A stretch of 64,000 nucleotides of DNA. Origin: Cryptomeria japonica. Lineage: Eukaryota > Streptophyta > Pinopsida > Cupressales > Cupressaceae. The notes under the pieces were generated by a model. The model was given only the letters and a program-made list of their open reading frames with translations. It was not told the origin of the DNA and searched no databases. Made by a program: the position numbers and the translations under genes. Shown here in pieces: positions 45,887-58,860 of the stretch. The first letter of the stretch is position 1. Each line of letters starts with the position of its first letter. The DNA is taken from the NCBI RefSeq assembly GCF_030272615.1, contig NC_081405.1:152066113-152130112 (forward strand). The letters run 5' to 3'.

Positions 45887-46944
45887 TGTTGGTATTTTGA
45901 TATGGTTTTGTCATTGATGTCAACACCTACTAAACACTTATCAACTTGGGCACTTTGGAGAATCAACAACATTCACCGGCAAGCAAGTGACTCATGCACA
46001 ATCACTGGTATCTGGTACACCAACAAGATACAATAATCACCGACACTTGGAACAATATGGAAAACACTTGGTTATGTCAAAGACATCGTGTGGACACTTT
46101 GTCTTGAAGTTTTGTTTATTGGTACATTAGCATTTGCATATTTGCTGTTACCAGCAAATAGGTCCAGGTTACACCGACAGGTTTATCTTTTACAGATCAG
46201 CACGACACGCAATGGAGATGATTAATTATTGTTGTAAATGCATTAAGCCGACATGTTCAATCAGTTATTGCATCAGATATTGTATTATTTATAAAATGTT
46301 TTATTGTAATATCTTGTAGAGCTGACCTACTAAAATTGGTCTTAGGTTATGGTATAAATGTAAGATCTTATTTGTAAGATCAAATGTGGAATGCAAAAAA
46401 GGATTATGTGAAGGTATATGCAAGAATAAGAAGAGCTATACACACAGACATCATTTGAAGATTGAAGGAGGGTTTTTGTGAGGACAATCAGAACTACATC
46501 GGTACTGAATCCAACATATGAAGATGCTATTTTGTGTAGTACATTCGTATTGGATTTAACCAGCCAACTGTAGTCAGTGTGACTCCCATTTTGTTATTGA
46601 GCAGTGAGCTCTAGGCACTTGGCCTTTCTGTATGTGCAGACCCCATTTATATACACTTACTATCTACAGTAGTATCATCTGATTGTGGGTAAGGTTTCCC
46701 ACCATGGTTTTTCCCCTTCCAAGGTTTCCATGTACAAATATTGGTGTTATGTGTTGTGGATGACTTTGTCTTTATGTTTCATGCACTAATCCTTACCAGT
46801 ATAGCAATTAACTGTTAAAACTGTCTACTAGCATATTGAACTGGTTTACCGGTATTAAGTATTAAGTTGGTTAAGTTGTTTTGGTTTGAATTTATTTGAC
46901 AACTGATTCACTCCCCCCCTCTCAGTTGTCTCCAAGACCTAACA
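45887..46944 (+). repeat. 3' LTR of element C
   Basis: 1058 bp, collinear with 40257-41312. Over the first 165 bp I count roughly a dozen differences, most of them transitions. Confidence 0.93.
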
Positions 46945-49900
46945 TCTTAAAGATTCAAGGTGGCTCTCACTTGGAAGAGCACTTGATCTTTTAGAAGTCA
47001 ACCTAAAGAACGAGATTGAAGGATATGCCAAGATCAAAATGAATGAAACTAAGATCCTAGCTAGATGATCAAATGATATGAAAAGATGCAATGCAAGATG
47101 GAGTGCAAGATATGAGACTAATATTGATTCCAAATTGAAAGCTTAGGTGTGCTAATTAAACTAACATGAAGATTGCTTATGAAATTGATATACAATAGCT
47201 ATGAATTAAGCTAGCATGAAAATGGGATTAGCATGATACTATCAACATGATGAAAGATAAACTAGCATGCAACTAAGATGATCTAAGTGCTTGAAGATGA
47301 CAAATTGAGCTCCTTGATAACCTGCAAAATGACTATAAGTTTGATGCACAAGATAATGGATCCTAAGAGTGAAGAAAGGGGCTCTATTTATAGAGAAATT
47401 AGAGAAATGGATGGCCAATATTGAGCAATCTCAACAAGGGATAGGATGGAAAGTTATCAATCTATGAGGGGAATTCAATCCAATCCCAAGTTGACAAATG
47501 TCACCTTGAGATGGCTTGAGAGGATGCTAAGCAAGCATTAGATGCTAAGTAAGCATTAGATGCTAAGTAAGAATTATGGATAACCTCAAGGGATGACATC
47601 ATTCGATAATGCTATTATCCAAGGGAGCATGCTATTTTCCAAGAGGTAAACTCTTGTTCAAAGTTGAAGGATGGCCAAAGGGACAACCATCGAGGGCTAG
47701 AGTGATTTCTTGTAAGAAGCATTAAATGCCTTTGAAGACTTTGGAGGTTAACTTGTTGGAAAGTAGATAACCTTCAAGGATTTTGTAAGAGCCTTACAAG
47801 TTTGGAAGACTCAACAGGTTAACTTGTTGAAGAAGGTAAAGTCTTCAACACATTTTTGAAGACTTTCCCCAAATTTGGAGAAGTGACTCCCCCGAATTTA
47901 GGGACGTGACATGATTAGAAGAATTAGGCTAATTAATGAGGAATTAGAGGGGTTCTAGAAGAATATTAGCATGCTAATGGAAAATGTAGGAGAATTCAAG
48001 TGGAGGGAAATAGGCATTTTTAGATAAAATAAAAGATTTATTTTAGCCAAAAGGGGGTGCAATTTGCATTTGTAGGATTTTGCAAGTGGGGGGACTATTC
48101 ACAAATAAATAATGATCTATTTAATTGCAAAGGGATTTTTTTAATCAAATGTAAATTCCATTAAAAGGGAAAAAGGGAGTTTTAATTGAATAAATAAGAT
48201 TTATTCAATTAAATGGCTAAAGGGTGCAATGTCATAAATTGTACGCACTTGCTAAAGCGGTACAATTTAACACCTAGTTTAGCACCCACCTTGGCGCAGT
48301 TGCATTTTGCATTTCATTTCCCCTTTAGCACTTAATTAATCAAATTAATTAGGTCTAAAGGTTCTATTTCATCATCTTCCACATCACAAAGTCGGGCCCT
48401 TTCATTAAAGCATGCCCCTTTCATTTTATTCCTCCAACGCATCATCTAATCGAAAACCCTAATTAAGTCCTATTTCGAACTTGGGGGCTTGATTTCGGGG
48501 GTCAAAACATCTCGAAATCACCTGTAACTTCGGGATTCTCTCTAAAAACATCATATCTGACGGCCCTGAAAATTTGGTGAAAAGTTGTCGGGACCGTGGC
48601 GCCCGGAGTGCACACGGTCCCAGACATTTTTCTCGAAATTTTAGGAGCGCGATCCAATCATAAAATAAAGCTTAACCCCAAGAAATTGGCGGGATATTCG
48701 ATCTCTAGGTCGGCCAAAAGATGAAATTGCGACCTAGGGTTTCATACATAAGAGCTCTCTTTCTTCATTTGAAAGGATCGGATTTTTGTTTCAAGGAACC
48801 TCATATGCAGCGAAAGAGAAGATCTTTGAAGACTTCAACATCTTACAACATCCCTCTATCAAGCATTTATCAATTCCATTCATCCATTTAGGGCTTAGAA
48901 GACATTGAAGAACAATAGGAGATTACCGACTGAAGATTGGCTTGTACCTCTCCCTTGAGGGTTGGGTATGATTTCATGTTGTTTTCATGTCTTTGCATAA
49001 AGCTTCAATATCTCATTTATTCATGCTTTAGATCACTTTGCATCTTGATTTAGAGCATTTACATTATCATTTACAAGCAATTAGGGTTTACTTTCTAGGT
49101 TGCTCTAGTTTGCTTTCTTGCATTTTAGGACCTTGCACACACACTAGGTCTGCACACACAATACATTTTACAAAACAACTTGGCTATTCGTGGAGGTGGA
49201 AATCACCGAAGCGGGGCTTTGACTAAGGCAAAACCCTATATAGCCGCCCATACACCCTTTTTCAGATATAAGTGCAGGTTTCGGGACTTGGACGACGCCG
49301 CAGGATACAGATCCAGAGAGAATAGGTCGAGACAACACTTTGCATCAAATTGCAGAGCAAAAGACTGGGACAGGGGTGCTGGGCGCCTTGGTGCTGCCAG
49401 GACAGAGGTGCTGGGCGCCCTGGTCCTCCAGACAGACAACACTTTCGACAATTTCCGACAGTGTTCCAGAGTGCAAAATAGAAGTTTTCGATGCAGTTTC
49501 AGGTGCAGAATCAGGACAGTGGCGCTCGCGCCCTCGTCCCGAACATTTTCAGCCCGATTTTGACTCCGGGTACGCATTTGCATTCTTGTTTTATCCTTGT
49601 GTTTACAGCTTTCCATTGTCTAAGTTCAATTCTGCAATCTTGTTGTTAGTTCATACTTACATTTTAGGGTTAGGAATTGGACTTGCATAATCTTACCTTT
49701 CAATTACAACAAAGGAATAGAAACCCTAATAGGTAGCCCGTGGCTCTCTCTTTCACAAAAAGAAGTAGCCAATTGTGCGATACCTCTAGGCTCTTTTGTA
49801 TTCCATAGTGTGTGACAAGAGGTAGGATTAGGGCATGATAACCTAGTCTTGCTTTTTCCCCCACACAAAGGGTACTTAATCAAACCTTAGTTTAATTAAT

Positions 49901-50067
49901 AGGTTAGGCTAGAAGAAAAGGATTTTAATTAAGTCTTTAATTTGATTAATAGGTTGATTGGAAGAATAAGAATATTAATTAAACCTTACTCTAATTAATA
50001 GGTGAATAAATGATGATTAAATGAATAAAATTGATTTAATTATTTGTGCAAGTTTTAGGTGTCTACA
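46945..50067 (+). repeat. 5' LTR of element D, second part (after element C)
   Basis: It continues the D LTR from TCTTAAAGATTCAAGG to GGTGTCTACA. 48202-49873 has no counterpart in the 3' LTR, which lost it. That segment holds a 9-bp stem (GGGACCGTG at 48590-48598 with CACGGTCCC at 48613-48621) and three related GC-rich units of the GACAGNGGYGCT-CGCC type (about 49369, 49400 and 49516). The frames at 49038-49690 cover these repeats and show no domain. Confidence 0.88.
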
Positions 50068-50399
50068 TTTTGCCCCTCTTTGAAGCGACGTGTGCTCACA
50101 AGTTGATTCAAAGAAAAATGTTTGATATGTCGCCAAAATTCTTGATATGGTGTTGTTGTCAAAATTGTCGATATGATGCCCCCGATATGAAGAATTGATT
50201 TGATATGAAAAGTCGATATGAAGCTGGTGTCAATATGAGACTGATATGAAATTGATATGGAGATTCTATATTATAATGCCCCCTCGGGAGATCGTTCATG
50301 CACTAAAGGCATGAATGATCTCTCGAAAGAAGAAGAATGCTATTTGAAAGATAGAAGAGTGGATAGTTGATGACATGCATGGCTTTGATAAGATTGATC

Positions 50400-50935
50400 A
50401 GATTGATAAGAATGAGATCAAGTCTGGTTTTAGGAATGACACCTCCTATATAAGACAAAGAAGATCAAAACGTCTAGTTTCAGGAATGATATATCTTGTA
50501 TAAGACCTGACCAAAATGTTTGGTTTCAGGAAAGATACATCCTGTGTAAGACATAATAGAATGGATCAGATGAAATGGATTTATAGAATTGATAAGATTG
50601 AGATCAAGTCTGGTTTTAGGAATGACACCTCCTGTATAAGATAAAGATGATCAAAATGTTTAGTTTCAGGAATGATATATCCTGTATAAGACCTGGTCAA
50701 AACATCTGGTTTCAGGAAAGATACATCATGTATAAGACATGATAGAATGGATAAGATGAAATGGATCGATAGAATTGATAAGATTGAGATCAACTCTAGT
50801 TTTAGGAATGACACCTCCTATATAAGATAAAGATGATCAAAATGTTTGGTTTCAAGAATGATATATCCCGTATAAGACCTGATCAAAACATCTAGTTTCA
50901 GGAAATATACATCATGTATAAGACATGATACATGA
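50400..50935 (+). repeat. 186-bp tandem repeat, three copies, each with three sub-units
   Basis: AGATCAAGTC starts at 50415 and 50601, and the variant AGATCAACTC at 50787: an exact 186-bp period. Each unit contains three sub-units of about 60 bp with GGTTTYAGGAA...GAYAYMTCCTGTATAAGA. Single degenerate sub-units reappear near 52410-52490. Confidence 0.88.
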
Positions 50936-52984
50936 GATTTGGATGAATGATGAAGATATGAAAGTGAAGAAAGATTCCATGATGATGGGATAGATATGCA
51001 TGTGATGGATGCAATGATGAATGTGACTAGACGATGATGACGATATGCAACTAAATGCCATGATATGACAATGCAACTAAATGTAGATTTTAGGAATGAT
51101 ATAAAAAATGCACCTAAGCACTTAACAATGATATGAAACCTGATATGAAATGCACTCTCGTTCTTGATATTGTCACCTTTTCGATCAAATTAGATATGCT
51201 TCCTTTTTATCATCATTGAGCCTTTGATATGTTGAAATTTGATACAAGCATCATGGTATAATTGAATCATGATGACCTGAGTGACCGAGTCTGTCTTCTT
51301 TCCGTTTCTATTCCTTTTATTCAAGTTCCAATTTATGAGATCCATACCTAGATCTTTCTTCTACATTTAGAGATCCAGAAGCATAGATAGTAGCACCAAC
51401 AACAAGACGTACTAGGGCCCTTGTACTTGTTTATTGTGAGGGAGTATAAAACAAAGGATGGGACGGGTACAATCCTTCGAGAAGAGAAAGAACAATTAGT
51501 CCTTAGGTTGGATTGAATCCCTGATGGGAGTTAGGCTTGATTGAATAACTTACATGGATTTTAATATTGCAAGATAGCACAAGCATTGAGGTATAATTGA
51601 ACCACGATGACCTGAGTGTGGCTTGTGTAAACAGACAAGAGTTAACCTTTGTCCTATACAAATTGGAAATATCCTCAATGATATGCCACCAGATCACGTT
51701 GTAGAATAAATTTGCATAGTAAAAAGGCTTCACTCACAACCAATAAACAAAGAAAATATCATACTCCTTCCTTGCTTCTCTCATTTCAAGGCATCCTTGA
51801 GTCGCTTGGGAGACATGATAAGCAAAAATAAAAAAACAACCATAGATAAACATGCATGCCATCCTATGTATTTTTGTCAGATAAAACATCTTGCAAATGC
51901 CTCGTTGTTTATTTTTTATCAGTTCACGTTTCTTTATTTTACCATAGATTATCATGATCTTGTTTTCATCTCGATGTGTTTGTTTTGATCGATTGTTTTT
52001 TGAAACCCAAAGGTGATCTGCCCCCAATGAGGTTAGGAATTTTTCCCCACTATAGATACTACTTACGATATGAAATATGTACATTGAACACCATAACTAT
52101 TCAGATAATCAAGGAAAGTGACTACGCTAAGTATGTCCAAGATTGATAAGCATTAGTGAAATTGTGAATTTCTGGTGATGGCTCATATGGGTGGATATGA
52201 TATGTACAAATAGATGGAGGAACCACTCCATCATATAGCGCTTGTTGCCAAGTTTTTGCCACTTGTTTTTATTGCACATTTTTATTTTTATGATTTTTTG
52301 AAAGATGAAATATGTACTGCCATCAATTGATAAAGATAAGGTTAACTAGGACAAAATCCAATAGTCATACTGATCTATGCCATTGTTTTGATTACTCGAT
52401 GATTGATAGGAATGTTTAGTTTCAAAGAGTGAGTACCCCGTATAAGAATGATTTGTCTGGTTTTGAGTGTACCTTTCCCTGTATAAGACATGTTGATGTT
52501 GATAGATGGATTGATTAACAAGACATGTGATCAGTTTGATTGTAGACTTTGGAGAGTTTGTTTGTTGTTGATCTGATTTGATGGATGGTCCATGTTGTCA
52601 TGCTTTGATTTTCAATTTTTATTTGATTTTGTCAATTTTGTCGATTTTTACTTTTTTGGAGATTTTGTGATATTTTTAGAATTTTTTGGATTAGAAGCAA
52701 GATGTATTTGTTTTTCCCCAATGTCTAGCAAGTCAAGTAATATTATGCATGGATTAATGGGTGAAAGATGGATGCATATTATTATGGAACATGAAGGGAC
52801 ATGTCAAAATATTTTTGAAATCATGTTTTTGTCCTTAGTTTTGATCAAGATCAAGGATGGAAAAGGGGATATGGATGGAGATAGGATATGGATAGGAGAA
52901 ACAAGATCAAAGAGAATAATGGATGGAAGACGCAATGCATAGATAAGATAAGGAATATGGACTAGAGGGTATGGATGAGGTGTA

Positions 52985-53140
52985 GCAAGATCATAGATAG
53001 CGCTGGATGATGGAAGCAATGAATAGGTAGGATAGATGGTATGGATAAAGTGAAGCAAGATCATAGATAGTGCTGGATGATGGAAGCAATGAATAGGTAG
53101 GATAGATGGTATGGATAAAGTGAAGCAAGATCATAGATAG
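52985..53140 (+). repeat. 70-bp tandem repeat
   Basis: GCAAGATCATAGATAG occurs at 52985, 53055 and 53125, giving two full 70-bp units and a partial third. The two full units are nearly identical, so the duplication is recent relative to the element. Confidence 0.9.
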
Positions 53141-54492
53141 CGATGAATTTAAATAAGGTAATGGCTATTAGAGGAAGGATAATGGGAGATATGGTATGAA
53201 GAATAGAATGGATGAACTTTGCCCCCAAGCATACAGGTCTCTATTTGCAAAAAGGAAATATGTAAGATTGTCACAACATCTAGCACCACCCGAATAAGTG
53301 TTCCTAAACTTTTCAAAGATAGAGACCCAACCCACACTTAGAACCTCTGAAAAATTCAACCGAACATGTCTAGCGACTAGTTAGCATATTCAAAAGGGAA
53401 GAAGAATCCCAAACTAGATTAAGGTATTTAGTTTTTGATTACCCAGGTGTGTGCAAGTGGGTTTATTCCGGTTCATATGATCATTGTACTCTTCAGAATC
53501 AAACGTGGCTAGCTACATGAGTTACCCTGACTTCAAAAGCATCCTTGATAGAGCCTCGCTGCCAACAAGAATCCATAGCTCCGACGAGGTTATCGCTATA
53601 ATATCACAAATATTGCTCCATTGCTAGCCATGCGTCCATAGCCCCGATGGAGTCACTCGCATGTTCCCATAGCCAACCATTTTGATATTGCATTTCATTG
53701 CATTTTTCTTTTTTTGATATTTATTTTCTTGCTCATGCTTTTGATCTTTTGATATTTCTTTTTTCTCTTTATTTTTCTTGCATTGGCTTGTAAGTGATGA
53801 AACTTACATGGGTCTGATAATTACAGTGGTGCTGAAGTAGGATTTTATATTTTTCACTAGCCGCATCTTCAACTAAGAGATCACAATGATTTGGAGCAAT
53901 TAATTAAGTGTATGAGATATAGTAATCAAAAGATGTTGGTACCAAGATACGATAAGTGGTTTTTTTCTAGATTGAGTGTGTATCCCAACCAAAAGAAAAT
54001 CTTAAAGAGGAACAACCTTAGATTCTAAAGCGTTTCATGAATAGATATCTAGGAAAAGGACTAAACATGAGATTCAAGCATGGGCAAGCATGTGACAAAA
54101 TGACACAAATGCCTATTTCACAGATGATGAATTTATGCAAAGGATTGAATGAAAGGGATGTAAGGATAGAAAAGTGGTGTTGGATAATAGATAGAATGTT
54201 TGAAGATTTGTGCGAGGATAGATGGAAATGTATTCAAGATGAGTGTTGGTACACAACTCGAGAAGTGATGAAGAGATGGAGGAAAATTGAATTTTAAGAC
54301 ATAAGGACCCAAAATAGATAAAGGAAATGATGGAATAATATTTTTGGAAAGATGTTTAGATAGATGGTTGAAATAAGTTCAAATATGTGTGCCTTTGTTG
54401 ATCTTTCTTATGGATCATTTGAGGTGATGGATTGGTGGATGGGGGGAGGTAAGGACCCAAGATGGATGGAAGGGATGGAGAGTTTTGAATTT

Positions 54493-54580
54493 GGAATGAA
54501 AGGACCTAAAATGGATTTGGAGGATGAAGAGTTTCACTTTGGAATGAAAGGACCTAAAATGGATTTGGAGGATGAAAGGA
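54493..54580 (+). repeat. 48-bp tandem duplication
   Basis: GGAATGAAAGGACCTAAAAT at 54493 recurs at 54541, and the following GGATTTGGAGGATGAA is also shared. The period is divisible by three, so the small frame over it repeats in phase, but it has no domain. Confidence 0.88.
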
Positions 54581-56694
54581 TTCCTTGATCTTGATCTTGA
54601 CTTGGATTTGGATCATTTGAGTTTGTGCTTTTCTCTTGATTTTGAATTAGATTAGTGAAGGAGATGGAAGGGATATCATGCTCTTGCTTAGGAGGTGGAT
54701 GTTGAATGGGACTCTACTCTTGAGATAAAAGGGGATCATTGTGGATGTAATACCAAAATCTTAGGGGATCATCATAAGATTCTTGATAGGTGGGATCTTG
54801 ATAAAAAATCAGATTGGATTGGAGAGCCATGATTTATTGATCTTGATTTAGGCTAGGACTCATTTCCTTTGAATAAGCTTCTTCTTTTTCAAGCGATAAG
54901 GGATGGTCACATGAGTGATCAAAGTTTCAATTTGGATAGGTTGATATTGTCGACTTGATGGATACTTCGTTTCGGATACTCAAGATTACTAAGTCGAATA
55001 GAGGGTTTGTTTGATAGGCCCCTATGACAAAGCACATCAAATGATATGGATAAAGTCTCTTGATATAGAAACACTATTTGACTAACTTGAATACATAGCT
55101 AGGTATTGTTGTCGTTGAGATAGTTGGCTGATAAACTCTTGATCACTTGGTTTGATACTCCCCTAATCTTGTTGGATGAAAGTCTTGCCTAAAGATAGTT
55201 GAAAATTTAATAACCACCTCAAAAGGTGCTTTGTTGGATTTGTAAACTTCTCCACTCTATGATTCCTTTGTTTGAACTGATTTTTTTTTATTTGTTGATT
55301 GATACTTTGCAAGATGTTTGATCATTTGTGACAAGAATACATAGCACACATGAAGACAATGGTCATCTTAATGCTAAACATTTAGTGTATGTTCTTTGAG
55401 GATGTGTTCAAATTTCCAATGTTTTCACTGGTTTGGATACAAACAAGACACACCAAGTAGACTCTTTATTCAAGGGTCATCAACAATATCATAGCCCACA
55501 ACTAGATACTCCTTCAGCTCAAACAACTGTGTCACCCCCTAAGGGGCGCTCATTTTTTTGCCTTTTTTCCAAAAATTAACCCAAAGTGGATTGCTCCTCA
55601 ACTAGGTAGTTATCTTGGGAGATGTATGGTGAGTGATCTTGGGGGCAGATTCTTCCCCACCCTTGCACTATGATATTGCCAATGTATGGCAATTGACCCA
55701 GCTCAAAGTTTTTACTTCTATGGTTTGTAGTAAAGGTTTTTTTCAGTTTGGCAAATGATAAACTTAGTTAAGAGGCTTCCCAACCTTTAGAACAAAGGCT
55801 TTTCACATCTCAAGGATACTAGGGGAAGGCTATCAAATACACACTTCTATTGGAGGGGATTTTCATCAGCCTCCACATTTGATTATAGTGGGTTGGTAAA
55901 CTTGGCTTTAGCTGTTTCCCACCTGGGTCGTACCCTTCTCACTAGCCCCCTCAAGGCATTCGGGAAGGTATGCCCTCTAAAGGTTTTAATTGCTTGAAAG
56001 AATAAATCATGAAAAGAGCGGGTTTGGATTTTTGGTCACCCAATTAAGGGGAGAGCATATACCTACCACTCAAGATAAAGCACACAAAGTTCCTTTTACC
56101 CTTTCAAAGCAATGATTATCTAAGTCATAATTGGAGATGTTGCTCCAATCAAACATGGTGTTTATTTTAGTCCCACATAGAAATTGTTTTCTAACTAGGA
56201 AAGTGAAATCTTGATCAATAAAATGAAAGCACGTTGCTATAAAGTAAATCGATTCTGCAAAAAGGGACAAATTGATTTTTCTTTTTAACTTGCAAATAAA
56301 GATTGATTGTGAATTTTACCTTTGCAAGAAATGAAAGTTGTTATTTTTAAGCCCAAATTTGAAGTGTTTTTGCTCCTAACTTGCAAGAAAACAAAGTTTG
56401 ATTTGTGATTCCTTTTACCTTTGCAAGTGATGTTCATTTTAGAGCCCAAAAATAAACGTGATTCCTTTTAAAGCACCAAATTGAAAAATATGAAGTTATT
56501 TTTACCGAAGGAAATGTGAATTCTTTTTAACTAACTTTGAAAAAGCTAGCAAAGAAAATAAAAAAATCCTAACTTAACTCCTCCAGTCTGCAAGAAACTA
56601 TTAGAAACCTGCAAAAAAATAAGTTAGTGAAAATCCCAATCACTTGGTGGGCTAGACAAGCCTAATTCGCCAAACAAGATTACAAAATTTTACC

Positions 56695-56995
56695 TTTGTG
56701 ACAAATGTGCTATTACATAGTGCAAATGCACCACTACAAAGAGTAAATACGCTACAACGTACTACAAATGCACTACAAGATGCAGTAAATGCGCTAAACT
56801 ATCCAAAACCAGAAAATAGAAAGAAGATAGAAATCATAACCCTACTGATGCAAATGCGCTATTACAAAGAATGTATGTGCTGCTCCATACTTCAAATGCG
56901 CTGTAACAGTGGGTGTATGCGCTATAACAAAGACCAAATGCACTATAACAGAGACCAAATGGGCTGCATCGTACAACGTATGCGCTAGAAGATTC
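56695..56995 (+). repeat. Minisatellite of about 20 bp just upstream of the 3' LTR of element D
   Basis: About a dozen copies of an RWATGYGCTR core spaced roughly 18-22 bp apart, with one interruption near 56800-56845. Hypervariable tandem repeats next to the 3' LTR are known from Tat-lineage plant elements, where they can seed satellite DNA. The repetitive frames on both strands here are artefacts. Confidence 0.75.
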
Positions 56996-57080
56996 TGTAA
57001 GGTTTCTTGGTCGGACCTACGCAAAATGTTAGAAATTTGATAAATTTAGGGGCCAAGCCCCATGGTGGGCGCCAAAAGTA

Positions 57081-58620
57081 TGTGCAGGGAAGTGTGGAAT
57101 CTACAAAAGAGAATCAAACAACATAAAAAACACACACGAAACATTATATTAGAGTTAGAAATCAAAATAGAAACTAAACTAAGTTAGCTTCAAAATCAAG
57201 AACCCCAAGCACGTCTCATGTTCCTCTATCTCCAAGGATCTTCAAGATTCAAGATGACTCTCACTTGGAAAAGCACTTGATATCTTAAATGTCAACCTAG
57301 AATGAGATTGAAGGATATGCCAAGATCAAAATGAATGCAACTAAGATCCTAGCTAGATGATCAAATGATATGAAAGGATGCAATGCAAGATGGAATGCAA
57401 GATATGAGACTAAGATTGATTCCAAATTGAAATCTTAGGTGTGCAAATTAAACTAACATGGAGATTTCTTATGAAATTGATATAAAATGGCTATGAATTA
57501 TGCTAGCATGGAAGTGGGATTAGCATGATACTATCAACATGATGAAAGCTAAACTAGCATGCAACTAAGATGATCTAAGTGCTTGAAGATGACAAATTGA
57601 GCTCCTTGATAACCTGAAGAATGAATATAAGTTTGATGCACAAGATGATGGATCCTAAGAGTGAAGAAAGGGGCTCTATTTATAGAGAAAATAGAGAAAT
57701 GGATGGCCAAGATTGAGCAATCTCAACAAGGGCTAGGATGGAAAGTTATGAATCCATGAGGGGAATTAAATCCAATCCCAAGTTGACAGATGTCACCTTG
57801 AGATGGCTTGAGAGGATGCTAAGTAAGCATTAGGGATAACCTCAAGGGATGAAATCATTGGATAATTCTATTATCCAAGGGAGCATGCTATTGTCTAATA
57901 GGCAAACTCTTGTGAAAAGTTGAAGGATAGCCAAAGAGACAACCATCATGGGCTAGGGTGATGTCTTGCAAGAGGAATTAAATGCCTTTGAAGACTTTGG
58001 AGGTTAACTTGTTGGGAGCCTTACAAGTTTGGAAGACTCAACAAGTTAACTTGTGGAAGAAGGAAAAGTCTTCAACACATTTTGAAGACTTTCCCCAAAT
58101 TGGAGATTTGACTCCCCCAAATTTAGGGATGTGACATGTTTAGAAGAATTAGGCTAATTAATGAGGAATTAGAGGGGTTCTAGAACAATATTAGCATGCT
58201 AATGGAAAATGTAGGAGAATGCAAGTGGAGGGAAATAGACATTTTTAGATAAAATAAATGATTTATTTTAGCCAAAAGGGGGTGCAATTTGCATTTGTAG
58301 GATTTTGCAAGTGGGGGGACTATTCACAAATAAATAATGATCTATTTAAATGCGAAAGGATTTTTTTAATCAAACATAAATTCAATTAAAAGGGAAAAAG
58401 GGAGTTTTAATTAAATATATAAGATTACTTAATCAAACCTTAGTTTAATTAATAGGTTAGGCTAGAAGAAAAGGATTTTAATTAAATCTTTAATTTGATT
58501 AATAGGCTGATTGAAAGAATAGGGATATTAATTAAACCTTAGTCTAATTAATAGGTGAATAAATGATGATTAAATGAATAAAATTCATTTAATTAGTTGT
58601 GCAAGTTTGAGGTGTTTACA
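57081..58620 (+). repeat. 3' LTR of element D
   Basis: 1540 bp, from TGTGCAGGGAAGTG to GGTGTTTACA. It carries the uninterrupted target of element C (57239-57243) and a 1672-bp deletion relative to the 5' LTR, with the junction at about 58426. Confidence 0.88.
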
Positions 58621-58690
58621 ATATATATATATATATATATATATTATATGAATCAATATATATACATATACATACACACACACATACACA

Positions 58691-58735
<45 letters not shown>

Positions 58736-58860
58736 ATATATATATGTATATATATGTACACACACACACATATATGTATATATATGTGTGTATATATGTG
58801 TATATATATGTGTGTATATATATGTATATGTATATGTATATATATCTACAGATATACACA
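58621..58860. repeat. Compound (TA)n/(TG)n/(CA)n microsatellite
   Basis: TA, TG, CA and TATG runs alternate directly after the 3' LTR of element D. All frames here are low-complexity artefacts. The element was probably inserted in this TA-rich tract, which matches the TA-rich sequence left of 40094. Confidence 0.95.

Larger units (their letters stand above)
40257..46944 (+). mobile_element. Element C: nearly full-length Copia element
   Basis: 6.7 kb with LTRs of 1056 and 1058 bp, a perfect primer site, gag, protease, integrase, reverse transcriptase and RNase H in Copia order, a polypurine tract and a target duplication (TCTTC on the left, TCTTA on the right). The undisturbed site at 57239-57243 in the other D LTR reads TCTTC, confirming the duplication and one later change. 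Stops and a gap in integrase show it is inactive, but it is the best-preserved pol source in the window. Confidence 0.93.
50068..57080 (+). other. Interior of element D, no coding region recognised
   Basis: Seven kilobases without a recognisable gag, protease, integrase, RT or RNase H on either strand. The start is full of GATATGA words. Tandem repeats sit at 50400-50935, 52985-53140, 54493-54580 and 56695-56995. Short frames (for example 52592-52942, 54037-54297 and 54364-54588) have no family resemblance. Such non-coding interiors define LARD-type elements, moved by proteins from relatives. Confidence 0.65.
40094..58620 (+). mobile_element. Element D: large non-coding LTR retrotransposon (LARD-like), host of element C
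   Basis: Its two LTRs share TGTGCAGGGAAGTGTGG at the start and a GGTGTYTACA end. The 5' LTR is 40094-40256 plus 46945-50067 (split by element C), and the 3' LTR is 57081-58620. The flanks ATATG and ATATA are compatible with a 5-bp target duplication in a TA-rich site. The 7-kb interior has no recognisable gag or pol, only tandem repeats. CATGGTGGGCGCCA just before the 3' LTR is a motif I associate with Gypsy/Tat-type elements; that lineage is an inference. Confidence 0.75.

Noticed and set aside
49180-49690. Overlapping frames of 116-127 residues in the D LTR
   Set aside because: They lie over GC-rich LTR repeats in three phases at once and show no domain.
50400-50935. Regular repeats reminiscent of a CRISPR array
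   Set aside because: The whole 186-bp unit is repeated with no unique spacers, in a plant retroelement. It is a tandem repeat.
52592-53064. Hydrophobic and Asp/Gly-rich frames in the interior of element D
   Set aside because: Low-complexity translation of T-rich and GGATGGA-type sequence, with no conservation visible.
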